Below are positions 1 to 6,544 of a DNA stretch of 7,697 bases, piece by piece; positions within the stretch are counted from its first letter, which is position 1, and every line of letters starts with the position of its first letter. This DNA comes from UBA1573 sp016794285. GTDB lineage: Bacteria > Pseudomonadota > Alphaproteobacteria > Micavibrionales > Micavibrionaceae. The notes under the pieces were generated by a model that was not told the DNA's origin, did no database searches, and saw only the letters and a list, made by a program, of their open reading frames with translations. Location of the stretch: the NCBI GenBank assembly GCA_016794285.1, contig JAEUKO010000075.1, positions 1 to 7,697 on the forward strand, in the 5' to 3' direction. The position numbers and the translations under genes are program-made.

Positions 1-311
1 TGCTTCGCGAATCTGAAGAAACCATTCACAACACCTTGCAGAATACCGAGCTGCAAAAGCCGGATCTGGCGGATCGGGCTTCGGCTGAAACCGATCATGC
101 TTTGGAACTCCGCACGCGGGACCGTGAGCGCAAATTGATTTCCAAGATCAATGAAGCTTTGCTGCGCATTGACGACGGGTCTTACGGGTATTGTGAGGAA
201 ACAGGGGAGCCGATTACCGTTGGCCGCCTTGATGCCCGCCCGATTGCGACCCTCTCGCTTGAAGCACAAGAGCGTCACGAGCGTATGGAACGGACTCACC
301 GCGACGAGTAG
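1..311 (+). CDS. dksA: RNA polymerase-binding transcription factor DksA (5' truncated by window edge)
   Basis: DksA binds in the secondary channel of RNA polymerase and, with ppGpp, retunes promoters during the stringent response. The reading frame is open from base 3, so the N-terminus lies outside the window; the TTG at 36 is an internal Leu codon, not the start. Seen here: the coiled-coil tip motif DLADRA (bases 63-80), matching the Asp-x-x-Asp-x-Ala tip of E. coli DksA, then the basic LELRTRDRERKL helix and the C-terminal globular end ATLSLEAQERHER. The zinc-finger region keeps only one Cys (codon 192-194, in GYCEETGEP); the other three Cys positions read Thr, Ser and Ala, so a canonical four-Cys zinc site is absent. 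One-cysteine DksA proteins are known in alphaproteobacteria, so this supports lineage rather than decay. No intrinsic terminator is evident directly after the stop. The family assignment is very secure. Confidence 0.95.
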   Translation, partial: LRESEETIHNTLQNTELQKPDLADRASAETDHALELRTRDRERKLISKINEALLRIDDGSYGYCEETGEPITVGRLDARPIATLSLEAQERHERMERTHRDE

Positions 312-388
312 GGCTTCCTGCATTAAAAAAGCGTTATTGGCAGACGTTTTCATTATCAACCGTCCCGTTGGTGCGCCTTCTCCCCAAT

Positions 389-464
389 CGTCACCCCCGC
401 TTTAGGCGGGGGTCTGGTGTGTCTACGTTTTATGTTGCCGGATCTCCGCCTTCGCGGAGATGAC
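389..464. repeat. Two-hairpin dispersed repeat, copy 1
   Basis: Two perfect 8-base-pair stems lie side by side: ACCCCCGC/GCGGGGGT (393-400 with 406-413, loop TTTAG) and ATCTCCGC/GCGGAGAT (442-449 with 454-461, loop CTTC). The unit opens with CGTCACCCCCG and closes with GGAGATGAC, with GGTCTGG and CCGGATC facing each other in the middle. The same order of motifs (CGTCAYCCCC, CGGGGRTCTGGTRTGT, CCRGATC, GATGAC) recurs at 6574-6705, so this appears to be a dispersed palindromic repeat family. No T-run follows either hairpin, which argues against a terminator. Its function is unknown; it may be transcribed as part of the dksA 3' end. Confidence 0.65.
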
Positions 465-493
465 AACGGGGGAGTTGGTCGCGGGGAGAGCAA

Positions 494-524
494 TTGTATA
501 AATACTTTTGGGATTAGTTATAAT
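494..524 (+). promoter_or_regulatory. Candidate sigma-70-type promoter for aas-tetR
   Basis: A perfect TATAAT occurs at 519-524, with TTGTAT at 494-499 as a poor -35 element and a long 19-base spacer. Transcription would begin near 531, giving a leader of about 90 bases before the aas start at 622. The -10 match is good, but the weak -35 and wide spacing make this a tentative call. A perfect inverted repeat begins at 529, right at the expected start site. Confidence 0.4.
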
Positions 525-528
525 CTAA

Positions 529-590
529 CATTGTTCAGAATAATCTTGCTTAAGCCCATAGAGATGTGGGATAGTAATAATTGAACAATG
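529..590. promoter_or_regulatory. Widely spaced perfect inverted repeat; possible operator or leader stem
   Basis: CATTGTTCA at 529-537 and its exact reverse complement TGAACAATG at 582-590 are separated by 44 bases. The left arm sits at the expected transcription start downstream of the TATAAT at 519-524; the right arm ends 31 bases before the aas start codon. Two identical sites in opposite orientation would suit two repressor dimers or DNA looping; the TetR-family gene at the end of the same operon is the obvious candidate protein. Alternatively the arms could pair in the mRNA leader. Only the repeat is observed; both roles are inferred. Confidence 0.4.
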
Positions 591-621
591 TTTATTTTTA
601 AGACAGAATGGATCAAAGACC

Positions 622-3600
622 ATGCCTCAAAGCCAATTTCTTCTCATGAAAGATCGTCGGTTTCTGCCGCTTTTTGTTACTCAGTTTCTAGGGGCTTTTC
701 ACGACAATCTTTTCAAAAACGCCATGATTATTCTGGTGGTCTATCAATTGGCTTCTCAACTGGGACTAGATGCCAAGACGCAGGCGTTGATGAGTACGGC
801 GGCGGCGGCGACTTTGGTCTTTCCCTTCTTTATTTTCTCGGCCACAGCTGGGCAATTGGCGGATAGTTTCCCCAAGCATAAAATTATTCGGATGGTCAAG
901 TTGGTTGAGCTTGGCATTGCTGCGCTTGGTATAACCTCTTTGGTGAGCGAGTCCATTCCACTCATGTATGTGACCATTTTTGCGCTGGGCACGCACTCGG
1001 CGTTTTTCAGTCCGTGTAAATATTCGATTCTTCCTGAACATTTGAGAAACAACGAATTGATTGGCGGGAACGCGCTGCTTAATACCGGAACGTTTCTTGC
1101 GATCTTGCTGGGGACGATTTTTGGCATTTCTCTGATGAGCCTTTCCTTTGGGACCATCGCCATCAGCTCTTTAATCGCGGTTGTGGCTCTTGGCGGGTAC
1201 GTTGCCAGTCTTTATATTCCGGCCGGAGCAGCGGCTCTTGAGCCTCCCCCCTTTAATCCCAATCCGGTTAGCGAAACGCGCTCTGTTCTCAAATACACAT
1301 TCTCGCAACATCGTGATGTTGTTCTCTCTTTGCTTGGCAAGGGGTGGTTTTTCTGTGTGGGAAGTATGTTTTTGTCGCAGTTTCCAAACTACGTCAAAAT
1401 TTCTCTGCAAGCTCAGGAAAGCATTCTCACCCTTTTTACCGTTCTGTTTTCGATTGGAATTGGTATAGGTGGATTGTTCAACAACAAACTCCTTCACGGA
1501 AAAGTAGCGGCCACTTATGTTCCTCTGGCTGCGTTGGGACTTACCGCTTTTTCGCTTGATTTGTATATGGCGACTTCTCATGTGGTTCATAATGCGGACC
1601 AGACCTTGATGTCCTTGGGTCAGTTTGTATCTCACCTTGCCCATTGGCGGATTATTCTTGATGTCTGCCTTGTCTCTGTCTTTGGCGGCCTCTTTGTCGT
1701 TCCGCTGACGGCGATTTTGCAAGAGCGCACTCCGGCAGAAACACGGGCGCGGATTATGGCGGGAAGCGCGATTACCGACTCGTTGTTCATGGTTTTGTCT
1801 GCTGCTGTTTGTGCGACTTTGCTTTCGGCCTCATGGGATGTTCAGGAAATTTTTCTAGCCTTCGGTCTCGCCAATATTGCTGTCGCAATTTATATCTGCC
1901 GGTTGTTGCCCGACTACCTGTTCAAAACTCTCTTGCAAGTGTGTTTCAAAATTTTTTACCGTGTAGAGGTCAAAGGACTCGAAAACGTTGAAAAAGCAGG
2001 GAAAAGAGCGGTTATTGTCGGCAATCATGGCTCTTTGCTTGACCCCCCGCTTTTGGCAGCCTTTTTGCCCGGGCGTCCGATGTTTGCCATCAATACCCAA
2101 GTGGCAATGTGGTGGTGGGTGAAGCCTTTTCTAAGACTCGTTGATGCCTTTCCTCTTGATCCGACCAACCCGTACTCAATCAAATCTCTCATTCACGAAG
2201 TGGAAAAAGACCGTCAGATTGTTATTTTCCCTGAAGGAAGGTTAAGTTCAACCGGAAGCTTGATGAAAATCTATGATGGCCCTGGCTTGATTGCCGATAA
2301 AGCGGACGCCATGATTTTGCCTGTGCGCCTTGACGGGGTTCAATACACCAGCTTTACGAGACTTCGCGGAAAGGTTCCTTTCAAAAGATTTCCTAAAATT
2401 ACCATTACCTTCTTGGAACCGGTGAAGTTCAAGATTGATGAAAAGCTAAAAGGAAAATCGCGCCGTGCTGCGTCCAGTCGTCAGCTTTATGATGTCATGG
2501 AGAACATGATGATGGAGACCTCCAACCGGAAACAAACCTTATGGGAGTCGTTGCTCAAAGCGCGGGATTTGAGTGGCAGTGGGTTTGCAATTGTTGAAGA
2601 TGTTGATTTCTCTCCGCTAACCTATGGCAAACTGATCTCGAAGGCGAAGGTCTTGGGAGCTTATCTTGCGCGGAGCATTTCCTTTTCCGAGAATGTTGGC
2701 GTTATGCTGCCGAATTCAGCCGGAGCTGTTGTTTCGTTTTTTGCTCTGCAAGCGATTGGCGGGGTTCCCGCCATGCTCAATTTTACGGCAGGAACCCACG
2801 CCGTGCTTGCAAGTTGTAAAAATGCGCAGGTTAAAACGCTGATAACCTCCCGCCGATTCATTGAGGCCGCGCATTTGGAGGAAATGGTTGCAGTCTTATC
2901 TCAGAATGCTCGTATTCTTTATCTTGAAGATGTAGCAGAAAATATTGGGGTTGTGGATAAGGTCAGGGGACTTCTTTTTGCGAAACAAGAAAAAACAAGC
3001 CCTCAAAATCCGGCGGTTATTTTGTTCACGTCGGGGTCAGAGGGGTCTCCCAAAGGTGTGGTACTCAGCCATGAGAATCTAATCGCCAATATTATTCAGC
3101 TATCTTGTCGCGTTTCCTTTAATCAACGGGATATTGTCTTCAACTGCTTGCCTATGTTTCACTCGTTTGGTTTAACGGGCGGAACGCTTTTGCCAATCCT
3201 TTCTGGTATTCGTACCTTCTTGTATCCCAATCCGCTGCATATCAAGATTGTTCCAGAACTGGTTTACGCTACCAACGCCAGTATTCTCTTTGGAACGGAT
3301 ACGTTTCTTTCTGGCTATGCGCGGGTTGCCAATCCGTACGATTTCTATGGAGTCCGCTATATTTTCGCAGGGGCAGAAAAAGTCAAAGACAGTACCAGAA
3401 AAATTTACATGGATCGGTTTGGTGTGCGGATTCTGGAAGGATATGGCGCAACGGAAACGTCTCCGGCAATTGCTGTTAATTCTCCGATGCACCAGAAAGA
3501 AGGAACGGTCGGTCGTCCTCTTAGTGGCATGACGCTTCGCCTTGATCCGGTCACGGGGGTTGAAGATGGGGGCCGTCTCCTTGTTAAGGGGCCAAATGTC

Positions 3601-4047
3601 ATGCTCGGGTACTACAAGGAAGATCTTCCCGGGGTCTTACAGCCTCCTGCTGAAGGCTGGCACGATACCGGAGATATTGTTGCAATTGATGGCGATGGCT
3701 ATATCAAAATTCTGGGGCGAGCCAAACGCTTTGCTAAAATTGCCGGAGAGATGGTTTCTCTCGCCGTAGGTGAACAAATAGCCGAAGCGGTCTATCCGGA
3801 GTTTCTTCATGCTGTTGTCTGCTTCCCCGATCCGCGAAAGGGAGAGCAATTGGTTCTGGTGACAACAGCCCACGCTGCCCAGCGTGCGGATTTGGTTGCT
3901 TATGCGGGGGCGAATGGAATGACGCCGCTGGCGGTTCCGGCGCGGATTCTGGTGGTGGACAAAATCCCACTGCTTGGCACTGGAAAAGTTGATTATAATG
4001 CGGTCAAGGCTTTGGCCCTTGAAAACAGCGAAGAAGGAGAAAAATAA
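622..4047 (+). CDS. aas: LplT-Aas fusion: lysophospholipid flippase, 2-acyl-GPE acyltransferase and acyl-ACP synthetase
   Basis: This inner-membrane protein likely moves lysophospholipids (chiefly 2-acyl-glycerophosphoethanolamine) across the inner membrane and reacylates them using fatty acid activated with ATP onto ACP. Three parts are visible. Residues about 5-430 form an MFS domain with many hydrophobic segments, an LplT-like Asp28-Asn29 in the first helix and the MFS loop AGQLADSFPKHK (76-87). Residues about 440-630 are a PlsC acyltransferase with the HX4D motif (His469, Asp474), FPEGR (536-540) and LPV (566-568). Residues about 640-1140 are an AMP-forming ligase with the P-loop FTSGSEGSPKG (802-812), YGATETSP (941-948), TGD (1016-1018), the hinge GRAKRFAKIAGE (from 1032) and the likely catalytic Lys1122. 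The acyltransferase and ligase parts resemble E. coli Aas closely throughout, including PLDPTNP and TGSLMKIYDG. In E. coli LplT and Aas are separate adjacent genes; fused forms are known in other bacteria. The ATG at 622 has only a weak ribosome binding site. No frameshift is seen. Confidence 0.93.
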   Translation: MPQSQFLLMKDRRFLPLFVTQFLGAFHDNLFKNAMIILVVYQLASQLGLDAKTQALMSTAAAATLVFPFFIFSATAGQLADSFPKHKIIRMVKLVELGIAALGITSLVSESIPLMYVTIFALGTHSAFFSPCKYSILPEHLRNNELIGGNALLNTGTFLAILLGTIFGISLMSLSFGTIAISSLIAVVALGGYVASLYIPAGAAALEPPPFNPNPVSETRSVLKYTFSQHRDVVLSLLGKGWFFCVGSMFLSQFPNYVKISLQAQESILTLFTVLFSIGIGIGGLFNNKLLHGKVAATYVPLAALGLTAFSLDLYMATSHVVHNADQTLMSLGQFVSHLAHWRIILDVCLVSVFGGLFVVPLTAILQERTPAETRARIMAGSAITDSLFMVLSAAVCATLLSASWDVQEIFLAFGLANIAVAIYICRLLPDYLFKTLLQVCFKIFYRVEVKGLENVEKAGKRAVIVGNHGSLLDPPLLAAFLPGRPMFAINTQVAMWWWVKPFLRLVDAFPLDPTNPYSIKSLIHEVEKDRQIVIFPEGRLSSTGSLMKIYDGPGLIADKADAMILPVRLDGVQYTSFTRLRGKVPFKRFPKITITFLEPVKFKIDEKLKGKSRRAASSRQLYDVMENMMMETSNRKQTLWESLLKARDLSGSGFAIVEDVDFSPLTYGKLISKAKVLGAYLARSISFSENVGVMLPNSAGAVVSFFALQAIGGVPAMLNFTAGTHAVLASCKNAQVKTLITSRRFIEAAHLEEMVAVLSQNARILYLEDVAENIGVVDKVRGLLFAKQEKTSPQNPAVILFTSGSEGSPKGVVLSHENLIANIIQLSCRVSFNQRDIVFNCLPMFHSFGLTGGTLLPILSGIRTFLYPNPLHIKIVPELVYATNASILFGTDTFLSGYARVANPYDFYGVRYIFAGAEKVKDSTRKIYMDRFGVRILEGYGATETSPAIAVNSPMHQKEGTVGRPLSGMTLRLDPVTGVEDGGRLLVKGPNVMLGYYKEDLPGVLQPPAEGWHDTGDIVAIDGDGYIKILGRAKRFAKIAGEMVSLAVGEQIAEAVYPEFLHAVVCFPDPRKGEQLVLVTTAHAAQRADLVAYAGANGMTPLAVPARILVVDKIPLLGTGKVDYNAVKALALENSEEGEK
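4034..4040 (+). promoter_or_regulatory. Strong Shine-Dalgarno site inside the end of aas
   Basis: AAGGAGA lies within the last codons of aas, 6 bases before the ATG at 4047. It fixes that ATG as the start of the TetR-family gene. Together with the one-base overlap of the stop and start codons (TAATG), it suggests translational coupling of the two genes. Confidence 0.8.
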
Positions 4048-4655
4048 TGGCAAGGCGCAGCGACCACAGCCACGAAGAGCTTGAAGAGCTGATTTTGAAC
4101 CGGTCATGGGAGATTCTTGGAAAAGAGGGAGTTCGTGCCTTGACTGCGCGGCGGATTGCCACAGAAATTGGTTATACACCCGGGACCATCTATAATTTTT
4201 TTGAGTCAATGGATGATCTGTATCTTTGTTTGAATGAGCGGACGCTGGATGCTCTTTACGATGTTCTTGCCAGCCCAGAATGTAATGATCCGGCGAAATC
4301 TTCTTTGCAGAACATGAAAAAAATGGCTGAGCGTTACATGAGCTTTGCGCAGGAATTTCGGCCCTATTGGGAGATGTTGTTTTCTCTCCATCTTCCTGAG
4401 GCAAGAAAAAACAGAGAAGGGTATCAGGAAAAGATTGATCTTTTATTCTTGCCGCTCGAAAACCTGTTGGCGGAATTTTTCTCGGCGCATCAGCATAAAA
4501 AAAGAAAAATGGCGGCGCGAGTCTTGTGGTCCTCGGTTCACGGGCTTTGTTTGCTCCAAGAAACAGGAAAAATCCCTTTGGTCGGTGGAAAAACACAAGC
4601 CCACGAGATGGTTTGTTACTTGATTGATACGTTCGTGACGGGCATCAAAGGTTAA
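4047..4655 (+). CDS. TetR/AcrR-family transcriptional regulator
   Basis: This 202-residue protein has the usual size and layout of a TetR regulator, a dimeric DNA-binding protein that normally represses and is released by a small ligand. The N-terminal helix-turn-helix spans about residues 20-55: ALTARRIATEIGYTPGTIYNFF is the typical recognition region, followed by the DDLYLCL helix. The C-terminal ligand half contains WSSVHGLCLL (161-170), a pattern like the Trp-x-x-x-His-Gly of the WHG/TetR_C_33 type of C-terminal domain. The gene overlaps the aas stop by one base and has its own strong ribosome binding site, so it is almost certainly co-transcribed with aas and probably controls it and itself, perhaps in response to an acyl compound; the ligand is a guess. 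Its stop overlaps that of the convergent nadK gene. The family call is secure, the specific target is not. Confidence 0.9.
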   Translation: MARRSDHSHEELEELILNRSWEILGKEGVRALTARRIATEIGYTPGTIYNFFESMDDLYLCLNERTLDALYDVLASPECNDPAKSSLQNMKKMAERYMSFAQEFRPYWEMLFSLHLPEARKNREGYQEKIDLLFLPLENLLAEFFSAHQHKKRKMAARVLWSSVHGLCLLQETGKIPLVGGKTQAHEMVCYLIDTFVTGIKG

Positions 4656-5419
4656 GGCAAAAACTGTTCTTTGAGAATGCGTTCTTCAAGAGAATGGTCA
4701 GGATCAAAGAGAACGGTCTTTGCGCCTGTTTCGGATTGACGAATTTCAACCGACACCACATCACGCACTTCGACATCATCGGCGGTTGCGCTTACGGGCC
4801 TCTTGTCATTCTCCAGAATGCTAAAACGAATAGAAACATGAGAGGGGAGTAAAGCCCCGCGCCAGCGGCGAGGCCGAAAAGCACTAATGGGGGTGAGGGC
4901 CAAAATCGCCGACCCCAGCGGAATAATTGGACCGTGGGCGGAAAGATTATAGGCGGTAGATCCCGCTGCGGTTGAAACCAGAACCCCGTCGCAGATCAAT
5001 TCACCAAGGCGTTCAACGCCATCAATGCTGATACTGATTTTTGCGGCTTGGCGGACTTGTCGAAGCAACGAGACTTCATTAAAGGCGAGGGCGCGGTGAA
5101 CAACGCCATGTTTATCAGTGGCAACCATGCTCAGCGGGTGGATAATAACACGTTGAGCGGCATTGATCCGCGAGAGAAGGTTGTCCCTGTGGTAGGGGTT
5201 CATCAAAAACCCGACCGAACCCAAATTCATTCCATAGACTGGAACATTGGTGGTGGCTGTATCATGCAGTCCCACCAACATTGTTCCGTCTCCTCCCAGA
5301 GCCACCACCGTCTCGGCTTGATCCAAAGGGGTCTGGCCATAAAGAGCGGCCAGATCCCTCAAAGCATTTTCAGCTTCGGTGGTTTGGGCAGAGAGGAAAT
5401 GAATGCGGGGGGACGTCAT
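4652..5419 (-). CDS. nadK: NAD kinase (ATP-dependent NAD+ 2'-phosphorylation)
   Basis: NAD kinase makes NADP+ from NAD+ in the cytoplasm and is the only route to NADP. The 255-residue protein starting at MTSPRIHFL is of the short type seen in alphaproteobacteria. Motifs seen: GGDGTML at 42-48 with the catalytic Asp44, NLGSVGFLMN at 65-74, the NE pair at 114-115, and the substrate region DGVLVSTAAGSTAYN at 144-158. I chose the ATG at 5419 rather than an in-frame start at 5470, because the longer form would overlap the pyrE coding end and adds 17 residues outside the family pattern. The gene begins 5 bases after the pyrE stop, so the two probably share a transcript. It ends head-on against the TetR-family gene, and the stop codons overlap. 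No hairpin terminator is visible beyond its end, so transcription may run into the antisense of tetR. Confidence 0.93.
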   Translation of the reverse strand: MTSPRIHFLSAQTTEAENALRDLAALYGQTPLDQAETVVALGGDGTMLVGLHDTATTNVPVYGMNLGSVGFLMNPYHRDNLLSRINAAQRVIIHPLSMVATDKHGVVHRALAFNEVSLLRQVRQAAKISISIDGVERLGELICDGVLVSTAAGSTAYNLSAHGPIIPLGSAILALTPISAFRPRRWRGALLPSHVSIRFSILENDKRPVSATADDVEVRDVVSVEIRQSETGAKTVLFDPDHSLEERILKEQFLP

Positions 5420-5424
5420 GGGTT

Positions 5425-6108
5425 TCAAGCCGATTTTGCTGGCATTCTGTGGGCATTGGCTTCGGCCCAACTATCAGGAGCGTGCAAAAACGACTCAACA
5501 GAAGAAAGGGTCTCTGTATCAAAATAATTGAGGTCTTTGGCCACTTGCAGAACGGACCACCAATCGGTGAGGTTGTGCAATTCGACTCCCATTGCTTTCA
5601 TATTGGCAAGAGATTGTGGGAAGATTCCGTAGTGAAAAATAACGAAAGAATGTTCAATCACGGCTCCGGCTTCCCGCAAAGCATCAATGAAAACTTTCTT
5701 GCTGCCACCATCGGTTTGCAAATCTTCAACCAGAACGACCTTGGGATTGTCTTGATCCATACAGCCTTCGATCTGGGCCATGCGGCCAAAGCCTTTTGGT
5801 TTTTTGCGGACGTAAAGCATAGGTTTATTCAAACGGTCGGAAATAAAGGCGGCATAGGGAATACCGGCGGTTTCTCCTCCTGCCACGAAATCAATATGAT
5901 CCAGCCCGACTTTCTCGCGCAGCAACTCGGCACCTGCGTTCATGAGATAGCTGCGCTCGGTGGGAAAAGAAATCAAACGGCGGCAATCGGTGTAAACCGG
6001 ACTAATCCGGCCCGAGGTAAAGACAAAGGGCTCACGGGAATTGAACAAAACCGATTTGGTGTTCAAAAGAATTTTGGCGGCTTCATAGGCAACGCTGGTT
6101 TGGGACAT
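5425..6108 (-). CDS. pyrE: Orotate phosphoribosyltransferase
   Basis: PyrE transfers the phosphoribosyl group of PRPP to orotate, giving orotidine monophosphate in the fifth step of UMP synthesis. The 227-residue protein shows FTSGRISPVYTDCR (30-43), FVAGGETAGIPYAA (74-87), the mobile catalytic-loop region with YVRKKPKGFGR (99-109), and the PRPP-binding loop VVLVEDLQTDGGSK (124-137) with the acidic pair Glu128-Asp129. I chose the ATG at 6108 because AGGAGA (6118-6123 on this strand) lies 9 bases upstream. An in-frame ATG at 6144 would add MKKKPESRRRNT, a basic tail that spans that ribosome binding site and is probably not translated. The gene leads a likely pyrE-nadK operon and is divergent from the small gene at 6254. 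No attenuator-like leader is evident. Confidence 0.93.
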   Translation of the reverse strand: MSQTSVAYEAAKILLNTKSVLFNSREPFVFTSGRISPVYTDCRRLISFPTERSYLMNAGAELLREKVGLDHIDFVAGGETAGIPYAAFISDRLNKPMLYVRKKPKGFGRMAQIEGCMDQDNPKVVLVEDLQTDGGSKKVFIDALREAGAVIEHSFVIFHYGIFPQSLANMKAMGVELHNLTDWWSVLQVAKDLNYFDTETLSSVESFLHAPDSWAEANAHRMPAKSA

Positions 6109-6177
6109 GGTGTTTCTTCTCCTTGATTCTGGTTTCTTCTTCATAGCTGGTATTCGTAAATTGCGCGACGAAAAAGA

Positions 6178-6208
6178 TTGGCTTTTTCCCAGAATTCCCC
6201 CATAAAAT
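6178..6208 (+). promoter_or_regulatory. Weak candidate promoter for the small gene
   Basis: TAAAAT at 6203-6208 resembles a -10 box, with TTGGCT at 6178-6183 as a possible -35 at a long 19-base spacing. It would start transcription near 6215, about 40 bases before the ATG at 6254. The matches are modest and the AT-rich sequence offers alternatives, so this is tentative. I saw no convincing promoter for the divergent pyrE in the same 145-base gap. Confidence 0.25.
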
Positions 6209-6253
6209 AAGGGCGTTTTGCGTTTTATTTTAATTATTATGGAGTGTGTAAAA

Positions 6254-6490
6254 ATGAGTGATAATGGAATCGACGGTATTATTGGAAAAAAACCTACCTT
6301 TATTCAGGGTACTGGAGGTGTTTTGCGGGCCCACTTTGCACTAGAAAGTACCGGTCAAACACACACAATGTCTGAACAGGACTTGCAACGAGCGATCGAC
6401 AAAGATCCGTTATCTGACGCCGCCGAGTCATATGAAAAAATCTTGATGGCCCTCCGAACGGAGAAAAGAAATTTGGAATTGGCTGCTTAG
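6254..6490 (+). CDS. Small hypothetical protein (78 aa), family not recognised
   Basis: I do not recognise this protein. The ATG at 6254 (MSDNGIDGI) is preceded by GGAG at 6241-6244, 9 bases upstream; an ATG at 6239 (MECVKMSDN) overlaps that site and is less likely. The protein is soluble-looking, with no signal peptide or membrane segment and no Cys. Its first half is Gly-rich and probably loop or strand (GKKPTFIQGTGGVLRAHF), with GQTHTMSEQDL leading into a charged second half that looks helical (SDAAESYEKILMALRTEKRNLELAA). It is a single-gene unit, divergent from pyrE, with a strong intrinsic terminator 22 bases after its stop. A good ribosome binding site and a dedicated terminator make it a credible expressed gene. 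No function is inferred. Confidence 0.7.
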   Translation: MSDNGIDGIIGKKPTFIQGTGGVLRAHFALESTGQTHTMSEQDLQRAIDKDPLSDAAESYEKILMALRTEKRNLELAA

Positions 6491-6511
6491 GCGTTAAATT
6501 TTCAGAATTTC

Positions 6512-6543
6512 AAAAAGCGGGGGGCGTGGCTCCCCGCTTTTTT
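6512..6543 (+). terminator. Rho-independent terminator after the small gene
   Basis: An 11-base-pair perfect stem pairs AAAAAGCGGGG (6512-6522) with CCCCGCTTTTT (6532-6542) around a 9-base loop, and the 3' side ends in a run of T. It lies 22 bases after the stop of the 78-residue gene. The A-run on the 5' side would also let it work for transcription arriving from the right, but with a shorter effective U-tract. Confidence 0.9.
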
Positions 6544-6544
6544 G

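Larger units (their letters stand above)
312..621. other. Intergenic region between dksA and aas
   Basis: This 310-base stretch holds no convincing gene. From left to right it contains about 75 bases without recognisable signal, a two-hairpin repeat unit (about 389-464), a G-rich run, a candidate promoter (494-524), and a perfect 9-base inverted repeat (529-537 and 582-590) in the leader of the downstream gene. Neither hairpin is followed by a T-run, so there is no clear intrinsic terminator for dksA. The short overlapping reading frames here are not supported by a ribosome binding site or by recognisable protein sequence. Confidence 0.7.

Noticed and set aside
393..413. GC-rich hairpin after dksA considered as an intrinsic terminator
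   Set aside because: The stem is strong, but CTGGTGTG follows instead of a T-run, and the hairpin belongs to a larger repeat unit also found at 6574-6705.
797..815. Short GGC-type triplet run in aas
   Set aside because: It encodes a run of Ala in a transmembrane helix of the MFS domain; it is in frame and too short to suggest phase variation.
1171..1722. A 183-codon open frame on the - strand inside the MFS part of aas
   Set aside because: Its highly charged translation is the expected mirror of a hydrophobic membrane-protein coding strand; it has no supporting ribosome binding site or domain.
3637..4596. A 319-codon open frame on the - strand, antisense to the end of aas and most of tetR
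   Set aside because: The two + strand genes are firmly identified by motifs. The antisense translation is low in complexity, rich in Phe, Ser, Arg and Gln, and has no recognisable domain.
5281..6126. A 281-codon open frame on the + strand across pyrE and the start of nadK
   Set aside because: It is antisense to two well-conserved enzymes with intact catalytic motifs, and its translation resembles no protein family.
6109..6144. N-terminal extension of PyrE from an upstream ATG
   Set aside because: The extension covers the strong AGGAGA ribosome binding site that serves the ATG at 6108, and its basic, low-complexity residues do not fit the family N-terminus.
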